In this document: positions 33,260 through 45,460 of the stretch, one piece after another
How positions within the stretch are numbered: position 1 is the stretch's first letter
Layout: every line of letters starts with the position of its first letter
NCBI GenBank assembly: GCA_019925095.2
Contig: CM034413.1
Coordinates: 67,001-131,000 of the forward strand
Source of the DNA: Dendrolimus kikuchii
Lineage: Eukaryota > Arthropoda > Insecta > Lepidoptera > Lasiocampidae
DNA: 64,000 nt
Reading direction: 5' to 3'
The notes under the pieces: generated by a model
The model's input: only the letters and a program-made list of their open reading frames with translations
The model's database searches: none
Told to the model about the DNA's origin: nothing
Made by a program: the position numbers and the translations under genes

Positions 33260-33478
33260 GGCCTCTGTCGTTGAGCGGGCTAAGCCTTTGCCGATCTACC
33301 TCGCTGCAAAGCACAGGTTCCGGGTTCGATTCCTGGCATAGTAAATTTCTGAAATGATTTTCCTCCTTTATTTACTATGCTCTAGATGTCTGGGATACAA
33401 CTCCAGTGTAGTCCATTGTATATTATCCATAAAATAAGCGTAACTTTCTTGATTTGGAGATATACAATGTATGTGTAT
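33260..33478 (+). mobile_element. tRNA-derived SINE
   Basis: Plus copy with GTTGAGCGGGCTAAGCC and GGGTTCGATTCC intact. Confidence 0.7.
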
Positions 33479-33482
33479 TTTT

Positions 33483-33774
33483 ATCCGTGCAGGAACGGAG
33501 AAAGAATACAGTCGTAAGAGGCGACAAAACTACCCACAGCCAGGTGGTAGGGCATTTGCCTGACTGGATGGCTACCACCCTTGGTCTAGAGTATGTCGCC
33601 ATAACAACCTTGAGATGTGTTCCGGTATTAGTGACCAGGTTCCAGACTCCCTTAAGAGAGCAGCAGCGCATTTGTAGCACCTTCGGTGTTGCAAATGTCC
33701 ATAGGCGATGGTAACCGCTTTCCATTAAGTGGGCCGTCTGCCTGTCTGCTGAACTCCTGCAATAAAAAAAAGAT
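33483..33774 (+). mobile_element. CR1-tailed SINE-like element
   Basis: Plus copy lacking TTTCCTGCGTTGGGG near its start; sits directly after a tRNA-derived SINE. Reads QRICSTFGVANVHRRW at its 3' end. Confidence 0.75.
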
Positions 33775-33779
33775 GTGTT

Positions 33780-35320
33780 TTACGGCCGATTTTTATGGAG
33801 ACAAATAATAAAAAAATCACCTCCCTAGGGAACTCAAACTAGAAAAGTTATAAACAATTTTGCTTTGACACGCTCTCCTGTAAAATTAGAATTTTGCAGT
33901 TGATTTGTCATATATTCTGCTTAGTTTTAATTTAAACGACAGATGTGAGTGTGACAATTAAGCCAAACGAAGTATCGCTTATACAATAAAAAACCTCATA
34001 ATTCACCAATAATTTGGCAAATTATTAATATATTAACATAACAGGTCGAGCTTAAGAGCAGGGTCACGGCTGGCTAAGGCCGCCTGTACACTCGCGCGCG
34101 CGTCCGGACCGGTTCCCCAATTATTACATATATGCTAATAGTATAAAGGTGATTTATTTCTATCCATATAAAAGTAATATATATTAATATAATAAAGAGG
34201 AAAGATTTGTATTTTTGTATGTTCGAAACGAATAAACTCAAAAGTTCGCGATAGCATATGGCCAGCTATTGTCGTTATGTGTCATTATAAGTACTTTTTA
34301 ATACGCTTTTATTAGCTTCATACCGATTGAGCTGAAATTTTGCACGTATGTGTATATCGTGTGACAATGCAATAATATGGTACCATGGAGCTGATTTGAT
34401 GATGGAGTCGGAAGGTGGCCATAGGAACTCCTGTACTAAACAAGATAGACCCGTCGTGTTTGGGCTCGTTTTACTTGTCTTGGCTAGCACTCTGCTGCTA
34501 CGTGATGTGCAGGATGTCATAAGTTTGTATTTAAAAACCTTTTTAAAAAAGCTTATTTTTACATAACGTCCCATTTTATCATAATGGTGGAGTGTACTTA
34601 ATTCTTTTTTCAAAGTTTCCACGGAGAAGAGAATTAAATCACTAAATAATGAAAAATAAATAATAGTTTAAAAAAAGAAACTAAAAAATACGCTTTTAAA
34701 GAAAATCCAACTAAAAAATAGAAAATAAATTTAAATTAAAAATAGTGTAAGAAAAAAATGATTTTATTGTAAAATAAGCGTGGGGTGCATGGTATGAATA
34801 GTTATAAATATTTTATGAGAGTCGCGCGCCTACCTCTGTTGAGCACGGACGTGATCACAATATCCGTGCGAATTAATGCACTCTTCTAAGAAATAGTTCA
34901 CAAATAAATCCTATATGGTCGAGTCATTACGATTATATACAATATTTTTTACTTACACTATCTTTAATTCAAATTTATTAAAATTTATTTTCTATTTTTT
35001 AGTTGGATTTTCTATAAAAGCGTATTTTTTTAAAACTATTATTTATTTAAATTTTAAAAGTTGATAGAAATGCTGACCAAAACCAGACCATGTTATCCAT
35101 ACCTTTGTATTATTTTTTATTCAAATAAATAATTTCGTATTCAAGGCGGTTTCAATAGCCGTTGATTACTTTTTGAATTATTCAAATCGGACATTCCATT
35201 CAAAAGTTAATACGAATTTAAAAATGTCAATCTTAATCAGGTTCCAGATTATTACTTTTTTTAGCGCAGGAAAACGTCTGCCGGGATCGCTAGTATCAAA
35301 ATAATAAAATACTAGCATGT
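33780..35320. other. AT-rich intergenic DNA
   Basis: Nothing assignable; repeated TAAAAAATA stretches and a GGAAAACGTCTGCCGGGATC repeat end near 35270. Confidence 0.45.
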
Positions 35321-35322
35321 CA

Positions 35323-35530
35323 GTCGGCACAGCTGCTGCACAACTGGATGTGCTAAAATGCCGCAAATATTCCGCCATCGGAAATGGCTCCATATTTGCG
35401 GCTTTTGGGGTCGAGACTCCGGGACCATGGGGGCCTGAGGCGAAAACACTTTACTGAGACAGCGACACGCCTGGTAGATGTCTCACGTGACCAAGTGACA
35501 GCACTCTGACACTAGATTTTATAGTTAAAG
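35323..35530 (+). pseudogene. Second copy of the GVETLGPW LINE domain
   Basis: Reads STAAAQLDVLKCRKY and FAAFGVETPGPWGPEAKTLY, then decays. Confidence 0.55.
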
Positions 35531-35602
35531 CTCTTTTGCTATTTTGATGTGGTTACGACGCCAACGCGGACAAAGTTGCACAATAAGCATAAAGCATATA
35601 CA

Positions 35603-35940
35603 TACGTACATACATACATAGCTTCACGCCAGTTCCCTTGCGGGGTAGGCACGAACAACAGAGCGCCATTCAGGCTTGTTCTTACACACCTCACTCGCTT
35701 CTTTGACATTCATAGCTCTTGTAATGCACGCTCGTTTGTTCTTAAGGCTCTTGACATCACCTTCTGCTAGTACACGATCAATTTGATCATGGAAGGTGTG
35801 TCATGGCCTTCCACGACTTCTGCATCCATCCACTTTTGCATTGTATATCTGTTTAGTCATTCTTTCCACATGCCCGAAGCACCGGAGCATTCCTTCCTTA
35901 CCTTCACCCCGACACTCTTTCAGACCAACTAGCTCGCGCT
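35603..35940 (-). mobile_element. RTE 3' fragment (~340 bp)
   Basis: Minus strand; encodes the RTE C-terminal region with a frameshift, ACAT/ACGT tail at the left end. No duplication visible. Confidence 0.8.
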
Positions 35941-35944
35941 CTAC

Positions 35945-37165
35945 TGCCATTGCAGGGGCGTATCCAGAGGGGCGGTTTTGCGGATTCCACCCCCCGAATG
36001 GGAGGTACCTGGCTGAACGTTAGTTATGTAAATAGTGCACGCACTGCTTCGTGACGGTGCCAAAACCAATGTTTTATTTCTGATGAACAAATGAGATATC
36101 ATCAAACAAGGGTTAATATTTCTACTACTACATACATATTGTCACGCCTATTTCCCATTGGGGAAGCCAGAGATGATGAATCTCCACCTGCTACGATCCT
36201 GACAAACACTTTTCTCAATTTCTACTACTGATTGCGCGCAGCGCGTCACGGATGTAATATATATATTGGTGGTGCACACTGATGGTGGTGGTTCTAGGAT
36301 ACCCAGATTGAAGTATTCGTGGAAGTTAAACACTGTTAGATGGTGAAAACTTGTAATAATAAACTTTACATATGAGAGCGCCTGCCTTCGGCTACAACCC
36401 AAACGGAAGAGCAACAAAATAGCAACTACAATGTTGCTAGTACGAAATATTTTATGTTGGTGTTGCCAACACTGATGGAGTAGATTCTTGGTAAAAGAAC
36501 TGCATTTTTTTCTCGCGCCGATTAAATTTAAGTCCGACAAACAATCTTCTGCTGTTTTATGTGATGTCATTGTTTGCAGAAACAAGTAAGTACTCGTTGG
36601 CATGTCCGGTATAATTAGGTAATTTTGAAAACAGATTCTGCGTGGTAGTGCATGTGTAATGACGATCATCTTGCACCCTCGGATAAAGGCGACTCTATAT
36701 AGACTTTATAGGACACGTAAAGTAGGTGTATTTAGTGTAGTTCGGGTTAGTGCAAGTAATGTGTCGCCGACGTGGATGTGGCCGCAGCCTAACCGGCGCG
36801 GGTGTGGCCGCGGCCTTACCGGCGCGGGCCGAAGTGGCTCTTTTGGCATTGACTTCCGCGAACATCTTCACAATCCGCTCGCAACATCGACTGAATTTAT
36901 ATCGCATCTATAATATTAATATATCATCATAATCTGACATTTAAGTATTTTACATTTATGTATAACGTATTAAATTTGATTACTAACTGGTATTCTGCCG
37001 CGACCTTTCTATGGATTGAATTGGTTTGACTTTAAACTTCAAAACAAAATGTTGTAAGACTTGCATTAGTTTGGCCCTATATTTGAAAGTTTCGCCACAA
37101 AATCGTAGCTGTGTACGTATTTGCGGATTAAAAAGACGAAATAGCTGTAGACCATACTTTTAGTC
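35945..37165. other. Intergenic with a hAT-like end and a 26-bp tandem pair
   Basis: CAGGGGCGTATCCAGAGG near 35955 looks like a hAT terminus. A 26-bp unit (GTGGCCGC...GGCGCGGGT) repeats at 36778-36829. A 173-codon minus frame at 36148-36669 has no recognisable features. Confidence 0.4.
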
Positions 37166-37174
37166 TTAAAAAAT

Positions 37175-37378
37175 AAAAAAAACTTCGGTTAAAAAAACCG
37201 AACTAAAACATCTTAAAGTCGGTGCTTAGTAATTTTCAAAATATAGTAATTTTTATGTTTTACTTTGCACCGACTTCAAGATGTTTTAGATAATATATAT
37301 TAATAATAATACCTTTAGAAATAAGTTGTTTTAAACTTTTTAGTTTTTGAAGTCGGTTTTTTTAAACGAAGTTTTTTT
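37175..37378. mobile_element. Nested-palindrome MITE
   Basis: Outer arms (AAAACTTCGGTTAAAAAAAC against its near complement at 37350-37378) enclose an inner 23-bp hairpin arm pair (37203-37225 and 37267-37289, 22 of 23 matching). Confidence 0.65.
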
Positions 37379-37497
37379 AATTTATTTGTTACTTTTTAGT
37401 GTGTAGCTATGTATGGGTAGACCTACGAAAGGTGCCGCGCTCCTTAAAAAATATAGATCCCAAGAAACGGAAACAAAAAAATAATCGTAAAAGGAAA

Positions 37498-37775
37498 ACT
37501 ACTGGGCCAAATTATGTTACATTTTTAGGGGACCAAATGGCAACTGTTCCGCATCAAACTAAATAAGAATTACGTAAATCGGATCATAACTCCCAGAGTA
37601 ATCGGTGTACATATGGAACGGAATGGAATTATTTTCATAAAAAATGTTCATAAAATGAAAACTACTGGGCCAAACTATGTCAAATTTTTAGGGGACCAAA
37701 TGGCAACTATTCCGCATCAAACTAAATAAGAATCACGTAAATCGGATCATAACTCTCGGAGTAATCGGTGAACAT
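37498..37775 (+). repeat. 163-bp tandem duplication in a GAAGTCGGTTAAAA repeat
   Basis: ACTACTGGGCCAAA...AATCGGATCATAACTC occurs at 37498 and again at 37661. The unit ends at GAAGTCGGTTAAAA (37818), a motif also at about 41052. Confidence 0.75.
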
Positions 37776-38329
37776 AAAAAAGATCCCGACGAATTGAGAA
37801 CCTCCTCCTTTTTTTGAAGTCGGTTAAAACTGACTACCTTATTCATATATTTATGCAGTAGCGTAGTAAGCACACGTCGATATGACCTATAAAAATTTAG
37901 TAGAAGCTGCACAACACCTTTATTTGCAAATAGCATATTTATGATGTCCATATAAATATAGAATAAATTGGCATGCCGCAAATTTGACACGTAATATATA
38001 AATATAAGCTATTTACATACTAAACAGACACGCCATTCTATTCGATGCAGGAATTTTGAACAATAATAATAGATAATTCAATGACTAAAAGTTAACAAAA
38101 GTTTTATAATAATTAAAGATATATTAATATAAAATGTGTAGGACAACAATAACGACGTGTGTGTAATAATTTGAAATTTGACATACTGACATTAAGATGG
38201 TTCATTGGACGAGGTTTGCTTGCAACAATGTTTGCCATTATCAGAGCATACATATACATATTTGTTCATTATAATTATTTAGTTTATAATAAATATAATT
38301 AAAATTAAATTACAAATAATACAAGCTAT

Positions 38330-38405
38330 TATGGACTGTGTAATAAATCGCTGCCAGATGGGGGCGTGCCCAGAAGGCTGGCTGCATTGCCGCGCTGTAT
38401 GGCGA
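38330..38405 (-). pseudogene. LINE 3' stub (IQRGNAAS family)
   Basis: Minus-strand GCGGCAATGCAGCCAGCC and GGGCACGCCCCCATCTGGCA, the family's last codons. Confidence 0.5.
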
Positions 38406-38499
38406 CATTTATTTTTTTCTCTTTATAATCTATGATAATAATACACGTATATTTATATTTAAATTAGTTTTAATAAGTGCGAAGGTTGTCTGGAAGGTG

Positions 38500-38735
38500 T
38501 CGCCGGCAGCGACAAGACCTCCTATTGTATATATCTTTATATATATACAATATCTTCTGTACGTGTGTAGACAGTGAACTCCTCCTAAACGGCTGGACCG
38601 ATTTGAATTAATTTTTTGTGTGTGTTCAAGTGGATTCGAGGATGGTTTAGATTCACAATTGGACCCGGTAGGTGGCGCTGCAATTGGGTTTCAATTTTCT
38701 TCAGGGCAGTACAACGTCTGCCGTGACAGCTAGTA
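38500..38735 (+). repeat. Helitron-like dispersed repeat
   Basis: GTGAACTCCTCCTAAACGGC, GTAGGTGGCGCTG, and a GACAGCTAGTAT end. Confidence 0.4.
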
Positions 38736-38889
38736 TTTATATATGATTTGATTTGGTTTTATCTGTATATGCAATAATGAACATTCATTCATTAATTCAC
38801 GGGGGAGGGGCAAAATATCATGAAATTCGCGTAACGTAAGGGTGGCCCCAAACAACATTGGCTCTGGTGTTGGAGTGTCCGTAGGCTTT

Positions 38890-39122
38890 GTTTTTTTTTA
38901 TTGCAGGAATTCAGCAGACAGGCAGACGGCCCACTTGATGGAAAACAGTTACCATCGCCTATGGACATTTGCAACACGAAAGGTGCTACAAATGCGCTGC
39001 TGCTCTCTTAAGGATCACTGGAACCTGGTCACTAATGCCGGAACACAACTCAAGGTTTTATGGCGACATACTTTAGAGTAGGGGTGGTAGCCATCCAGTC
39101 GGGCAAGTGCCCTACCACCTGG
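38890..39122 (-). mobile_element. CR1-tailed SINE-like element, truncated at its 5' end
   Basis: Minus copy with intact TTTTTTTTATTGCAG edge; breaks after the ACCTGG of the central hairpin. Confidence 0.72.
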
Positions 39123-39565
39123 CAAAAGGCTGCCGGTTTGCTTCAACTGCTGAAGCTATCCCGGCCATTAACTGAATCGTAAGGCAGGAGTAGTAGAAGC
39201 ACGGCTTTAGCGATTGCGCCGCGGAACTCGAACAGCATTCATTTCATGATTATTCATAGTTTTGCATCTTTTATTCTTTTGAACGGCCAATTTAAACGAC
39301 TTGTTTTTGTGACTTGACATTTTAAATTTTTACGCTTTTTTTGCTGTCAAATTGGTTGTGTTAGTATTGTTAATGTTGATGCCGGAGCTTCCCACGTGAC
39401 TTCGGAGGAGTCTCGTGAGATTTAATTTGCCAGGAGAAAAAAAAACTATTATATATCTTCTTTATATAGTATAAAAGAAGGTCGCTTTCCGGCTTTGTCT
39501 GTCTGTATATCCGCTAACTCCTCCTAAACCACGCAACGATTTTTAAGCGATTTTTATCATCGGTA

Positions 39566-39729
39566 ACATACATACATAACTTCACGCTAGTTCCTTGCGG
39601 GGTAGGCACGAACAGCAGAGCGCCATTCAGGCTTATTCTTACACACCTCACGAGCTTCTTTGACATTCATAGCTCTTGTGATGCACGCTCGTCTGTTCTT
39701 AAGGCTCTTGACATCACCTTCTGCTAGTA
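39566..39729 (-). mobile_element. RTE 3' fragment (~165 bp)
   Basis: Minus strand, one base missing in the CCCTTGCGGGG segment. Sits in a short TE remnant whose sequence also hosts the copy at 48134. Confidence 0.8.
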
Positions 39730-39825
39730 AAAATTGCATAGGGAAGGGCTCGTATCGAAGGGACAGGGATTGACCCTACCGGTTGGAGGAGCGAGATGGA
39801 ATGCTCCTCCGTCTCAAAGGAATTT

Positions 39826-40078
39826 TTATCCGTGCAGGAACGGAAAAAGAATACAATTTCCTGCGTTGGGGTGGTCTGTCGTAAGAGGCGACTTAACAAC
39901 CCACAGCTAGGTGGTAGGGCATTTGCCGGACTAGATGGCTACCACCCGTGGTCTGAAGTATGTCGCTATAACAACCTTGAGTTGTGTTCCGGCATTAATG
40001 GCCAGGTTCCAGACTCCCTTACTTTCCATCAAGTGGGCAGTCTGCCTGTATGCTGAAATCCTGCAATAAAAAAAGAAA
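39826..40078 (+). mobile_element. CR1-tailed SINE-like element with internal deletion
   Basis: Plus copy missing about 60 bp between CTCCCTTA and CTTTCCATC. Confidence 0.72.
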
Positions 40079-40079
40079 T

Positions 40080-42550
40080 AAAAAAAAGAAGATCTTCTAG
40101 CGAGGCGATTGTTGTTCCTCGCAGGGCTAAGATCATCTGTTATTGATGACAATTTGTATATATTCTTTGTATGTTTCGGGAAACGTTTGTGACATCAATT
40201 ATTGCACAGCGCCATCTATTGGCTTGTAAGTGTTCCACTACAGTACATTTTTGTAATTGTATATTTGGTGAGCTTTAAAGTGTTATCTATCATATGTTCT
40301 ATGGGGGTCGCCCACGTGCGAGTCCGACCAGTCTGACCAGTCGCGTGCACCCGTCGTTGCCTCGACCACGTCACCCGTCGAGGAAGTGGACCGGGGTCAA
40401 CCCATCTCACTTTCACCTCATCCTTACTAAAGAGAACGTTTGCACCGTGTTCATATATTATTAGTTGACAAGGTGTACTACTTGGTATAGTTTGAAGGCA
40501 TTGATGATACGATTATTGTTATCAGGAGAACATTTAATTTTATTACCTACATTTTTTGGTAACATTATTATTGTTTTAGTAAAAATTGTGTGTAATTATG
40601 AAACAAATGTCAGCAAAAATGTAGTTACAAGGTCCTGCACTGACTTCAACTATATATAGTGTCATACATATCCAAACGTTGAATGAAGCTCTGTAGCAAA
40701 GTTGTATTTTATCTATATTCTTGCTACTATTTTGCTGTCATTTTGTACAAACTTGGTGACTATGGCATTACCTCGGAAGTTATATCAAAAAATTTGAAAA
40801 TCGGTTAAGAATAGACGGAGATATCGTGTTACGAAAAAGTCTGTTATCAATTTTTGTGGGTTTCTCTAATTCCTTGGAATCCACTCATCAGATCCTGACA
40901 TGATAACAGTGGGACCAATTCGGAAGTATCACCTTTCGATTAAGATATTTGAGAAAATGTAAATATTTGAAAATCGGTTCACAATTGACGGAGAAATCAA
41001 GTAACGAACATTCAGAAAGATATACAGAGGAATAAACCCTCCTCTTCTTTGAAGTCGGTTAAAATAGTCATATTTTGAGCAGACAAGACAACTAACAGCA
41101 GCTTAGGGGTAGAATTTTCAAAACGCCGATATACGTGTGCATGTAATGCTTACCAGAAGGAGATACATAAAATTTCCTGGTTCTTTGCAAATGACGGATT
41201 ATAATACAAAAATTGTATTACATCATTTTATTATTTCTTAGTTAAAGAAACTGCATGCAAATGTTCACGGTTTAAGCGCCAGTTGTTTGGTTTGTGCGTC
41301 GGTATGTCAGGCGGCGAGGTCGAGCAATTATGTACGTATAGATGTCGTAGTTAAAACAGTGAACGCGCGTTGATATCTTTTGTTCTACAGTTTATAATTT
41401 TACGTATATTGTCACATTTGAACTTCCAACTAATGTAGTCGGGTATGGAATTTAGCCAATACTAAGTTTTAATGTATCATTAACTCTTCACATATAATAA
41501 TATTATATTTGTAAAGTAACCTACCATCAAACAGCACGACTTACGACCATTTTTATAACGCTTTGATTGCACTACACCGCTAAATGACAAAACTATTTGG
41601 GTTTGATTTTTGCTATATATTAAAAAATTACAATGTTTTAAATATCTTAACTAATATTAAGAATACTTAACGTCACTTTCGCACCTTAACTACGCAAAGG
41701 ATCGTCACAAATTTCTGCATACAACTTGTGAGGGGCATAAAAAGGACACAAGCCACCGTTAATTAAGAAAAAAGTTACGTTTCTGAGGGATAGACTAATT
41801 CAGCCGAAGAGATGGCGCTTCGACCGCGTTTTGCAGTCGTTTAAAATTAAAATGGCAAAGTTGTAGGTAATAAAAAGATCTACAACTTTTCTATTCACAC
41901 TTTTTTCACATAACTTCAAAATTTATGTGAAAAATTCTAATAACCAAGTTTTTGGTTTTGAATCTTTTTTTCACGAAGTTTGGTGAAAATTTACCTTTTT
42001 ATGGCTCAAATACACTGTAATTTTTTGGATTTAAAATATTGTTTTTTTTCACCTTATTTTAATGTCGAAAAAGCACACTAATTTTCAATCGAAAATTCTC
42101 GCATCAAAATAGCAGCTTTTTTAAAAAACTCGGTGAGCTTTTTGTTCGTTGAAATCTTTACTTTCTGATGGTATACAAAAATATACATTACTGTAGGAAA
42201 TGTTCCGGAAAATGCAAAGAGACGAAAACATCTTTTAGATGAAATCTGCTTTAAATTCTATCTTTAATCATGTTGTTTGCAATCTTTATGTTTGATGGAT
42301 TTGTATTTTTTTTAATCAATGCAATTACAACTACAACTACAACAACACGCGAAAAAATGTGCTTTCCTCGAGGTACAGAAAAAGTTTTTGTGTAGATGAA
42401 ATAAAGCTACTTGCTAGGTTTTAAGCCGCAGCGAAAACTCTGATATAAATACAATTATGGGCAAAGCAATAATATTGAACTGTTAGTTTCGACTATAAAT
42501 TTTGCACCGTCTGAGAAAGATTATTTATATGCGGAGTCAGCAAAAGAAGT
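40080..42550. other. Intergenic, mostly unassigned
   Basis: A GAAGTCGGTTAAAA-type repeat ends at 41060. A GC-rich patch at 40310-40410 and a small AAAGTTGTAG/CTACAACTTT hairpin at 41865-41897 are the only features noted. Confidence 0.4.
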
Positions 42551-42552
42551 AA

Positions 42553-42855
42553 TTGCTGACAAAATGTTTAGTAGGCAACCTTCGATATGGGTACGGACCC
42601 CTAGAACGGCCGCCAGGAAATGGCGACCACTACGAAGGCTGCAAAAAGAGAAATAGTTTCGGGAAATATGCACACGTGAGAAGGCGAGAGGTGTTTGGCC
42701 TCCAGCCGCCTTTCTCCAGCCTCTCAAGGCCCCAAAAGGCCGACGAGCTTCAGAACGCACAGAGGGCAGAACTATTAAGGCTTATAGCAACGCCAACGTC
42801 GAGATTCCATAGACGCGGTCGTTTTGCAGATGCATTATTATTTTATTGTGAATAA
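42553..42855 (+). other. Unrecognised 100-codon open frame
   Basis: Moderately GC-rich in an AT-rich region; reads PLERPPGNGDHYEGCKKRN and FGLQPPFSSLSRPQKADELQ with no family I recognise, followed by AATAAAATAAAG. Could be an old transposon end or chance. The opposite strand is also open for 79 codons. Confidence 0.2.
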
Positions 42856-42859
42856 AATA

Positions 42860-44175
42860 AAGTAGTATTTAAAATAATAATAAAACCAAATTATTTATCT
42901 CAATTTTACAAAGATGTAGATCCTATTTTGATAAATATTGAAGAAGTAAAATGGTTTCATATCAATAATTTCGCACCTCGAAATTATTTAGAGTTTTTTT
43001 TTTTACTCAAAATAACTATAGACAATTTCCAAAACAATAACGTTACATCTTATATCGTGAAGATTTATGTTACTTTTTTGGTGAATTGTTCAGTAATTAC
43101 CAACAGAAAGATGTTTCGTTGAAAAGTTGTTCGCACCCTATTTTCGAGCCTTTTTTTAAAATTTATTAAGTTTACCAACAACCGATACATTGATATGCTT
43201 AATTAAATATACATGTTAATGGTCTTTTGCTAAATGTACAGTCTCTTACAGGCAAACATAGCTTGCTTAATATAAAGAAAGTACACAACAAAAAAAATCA
43301 GGGTAAAACGCTAGACTTAACTTTTATTTATTAATACTGAGTGAACGTATTTCTTAAATTAGAATAAGGAGTCATGATGTATGTCTATACTGTTCATTTT
43401 ATTACAAACCTGCATAAACGAGGAACAGGCGAATTAAAACCAAGAGCTGTTTTGCGTAATGGGGGCAGCAAAATTTAAAAGTTCTAAGAGCTGTGGGCAA
43501 TCTACTTTATTTCTGTCAATTTTGAATAAGAACATCAAGTCCAATAAATCTCTACGTGATGACAAGGGTAACATTTTGAAATGTCTAAGCTTGTCGGAAT
43601 ATGGAATATCCTTTGCGGTAAGAGGAGCCTTAAGCTCGCCACTTAAGCTGGGGCCAGATCGAGGATGTTTTATTAAGGGGATATATAGATTGATTTAAGT
43701 CTTGTTCCCACTCTGTGCCCACCGACCAAGCTAAAAGTCTTATTATTCAATTTGATCTATCTCGGTCTATTTTATTTTAAATAAATATAGAAGTATGATA
43801 CAAATTGCTTTTCAAATGATAAAATTTACTTACAATAATAATAATAATCTTTAGTACACAAACTTTAATAATTTTGATTCAAAGTTTCATAGTTAAAAAT
43901 CAATTGTGGTGGAAAAAAAATATGCAAATATAAAACATTATCCAAATCAAAATTATTTGTTTGTGAAACATTCATAATTATATTGTTAAGATTTGTCTAA
44001 TACAGACTAGTCGTAAGTGAATTTTGTTAATTTATACTATTTTTCATATACCAAATATGATAATGTGCTAGTAAAGTTCATAGGTAACCCCCTTAATAAT
44101 ACATTTTGAACTCGTTTTGTCTAGTTATAAGGCTTTATCTACTTTTATCAATATCTTTGTACATTTACATAATAT
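42860..44175. other. AT-rich intergenic DNA
   Basis: No gene or repeat recognised; poly(T) and AT runs only. Confidence 0.45.
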
Positions 44176-44177
44176 TG

Positions 44178-44790
44178 ATTAAAATCTCTATTAAACTAGC
44201 GAGCTCGGCAGACGTTGTTCTGCTCTGTGAAATAAAAATCTAGAACCCGATTCCAGCGCCACCTACCGGGTTCAATTGCGAATCTAAACTATTCCGAGAT
44301 CCACTCAAACACACACAAAAATGACATCAAATTCTTGAAGCCTGAATATTATAAACGCGCAAGTTTGTAAGAATGTACGTATGGATGTATAGATGTATGT
44401 TTGTTACTCTTTCACACAAAAACTAGTGAATGGATTTTGATAAAACTTTACAGTAATATAGCTTACACATCAGAATAACACATAGGCTATAATTTATAAA
44501 GATACTAGCTGTGCTGGCAGACGTTGTTCTGCCTTGAAGAAATAAAATTTAGAACCCGATTCCAGCGCCACATAGCGGGTCCAAATGTAAGCTATCCTAT
44601 CTTTCAAGTCGGATCAAACTGCACACGGTGTACAAATTTGATTAAAATCGGTCAAGTAGTTTAGGAGTCCATCGCGGACAAACAACGTGACACGTAATTT
44701 ATATATAAAGAAATATAGTGTGAATTATCCAAAATATAACTATTTTCCATCACCACGCGGATGAAGCCGCGGGCGCAGCTAGTTATTAAT
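44178..44790 (-). repeat. Helitron-like dispersed repeats (two copies)
   Basis: Two units with GGCAGACGTTGTTCTGC, AGAACCCGATTCCAGCGCCA and a GATACTAGCTGTGC junction. This family is scattered through the window; no Rep/helicase coding. Classification is inferred from the style of the ends. Confidence 0.45.
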
Positions 44791-44876
44791 AAAATAAAAA
44801 ATCTAGCAGAAAACAAATAGGAAAACGGCAATGTGCAATAAAACTAGCAATGGAAGGACACAGTACGACAGCACTT

Positions 44877-45197
44877 ATCCGTGCAGGAACGGAGAAAGAA
44901 TACAATTTCCTGCTTTGGGGCGGCCTGTCGTAAGAGGCGACAAAACAACCCACAGCCAGGTGGTAGGGCATTTGCCCGACTGGATGGCTACCACCCCTGC
45001 TCTAAAGTATGTCGCCATAACAACCTTGAGTTGTGTTCCGGCATTAGTGACCAGGTTCCAGACTCACTTAAGAGAGCAGCAGCGCATTTGTAGCATCTTT
45101 GGTGGTGCAAATGTCCATAGGCGATGGTAACCGCTTTCCATCCAGTGGGCCGTCTGCCTGTCTGCTGAACTCCTGCAATAAAAAAATAAAAAAAAGC
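44877..45197 (+). mobile_element. CR1-tailed SINE-like element, best full copy
   Basis: About 300 bp starting ATCCGTGCAGGAACGG and ending CTCCTGCAATAAAAAA. Contains a hairpin GGTGGTAG...CTACCACC. One frame of the 3' half reads QRICSIFGGANVHRRW then stop, homologous to the C-terminus of the LINE at 50219-53260. Copies across the window share the same 5' end, which argues for a defined short element rather than random LINE truncations. No clear pol III A/B boxes. Confidence 0.75.
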
Positions 45198-45460
45198 ATT
45201 TCGAAGAAGCTTCCGATATGCAGCATCAAGATGCTGAAATCCCATCACCAATTAGAAATGTACCGTCAATTTCATTGTTTGGGAGCAAATTTAAGAAATT
45301 TCTGAATGCTCATCAAAACACAATGCGATCTTAGACACTGACATGACGCAAGTGCTATATGACTTTTAGAATTTATTATGATTTGGTTAATTTCCAGATA
45401 TGTTATTAGATTCGTTGTGTGTGTTGCTGCAATGATTTTATATATATATGCGTTATTTAA

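Noticed and set aside
33260..33320. Possible tRNA gene (A and B boxes)
   Set aside because: The head cannot form a full cloverleaf with a proper acceptor stem, and it continues into a SINE body found elsewhere in the window.
36148..36669. 173-codon minus-strand frame
   Set aside because: No motif, signal peptide or splice context; region has transposon-like traces, and the frame length is possible by chance.
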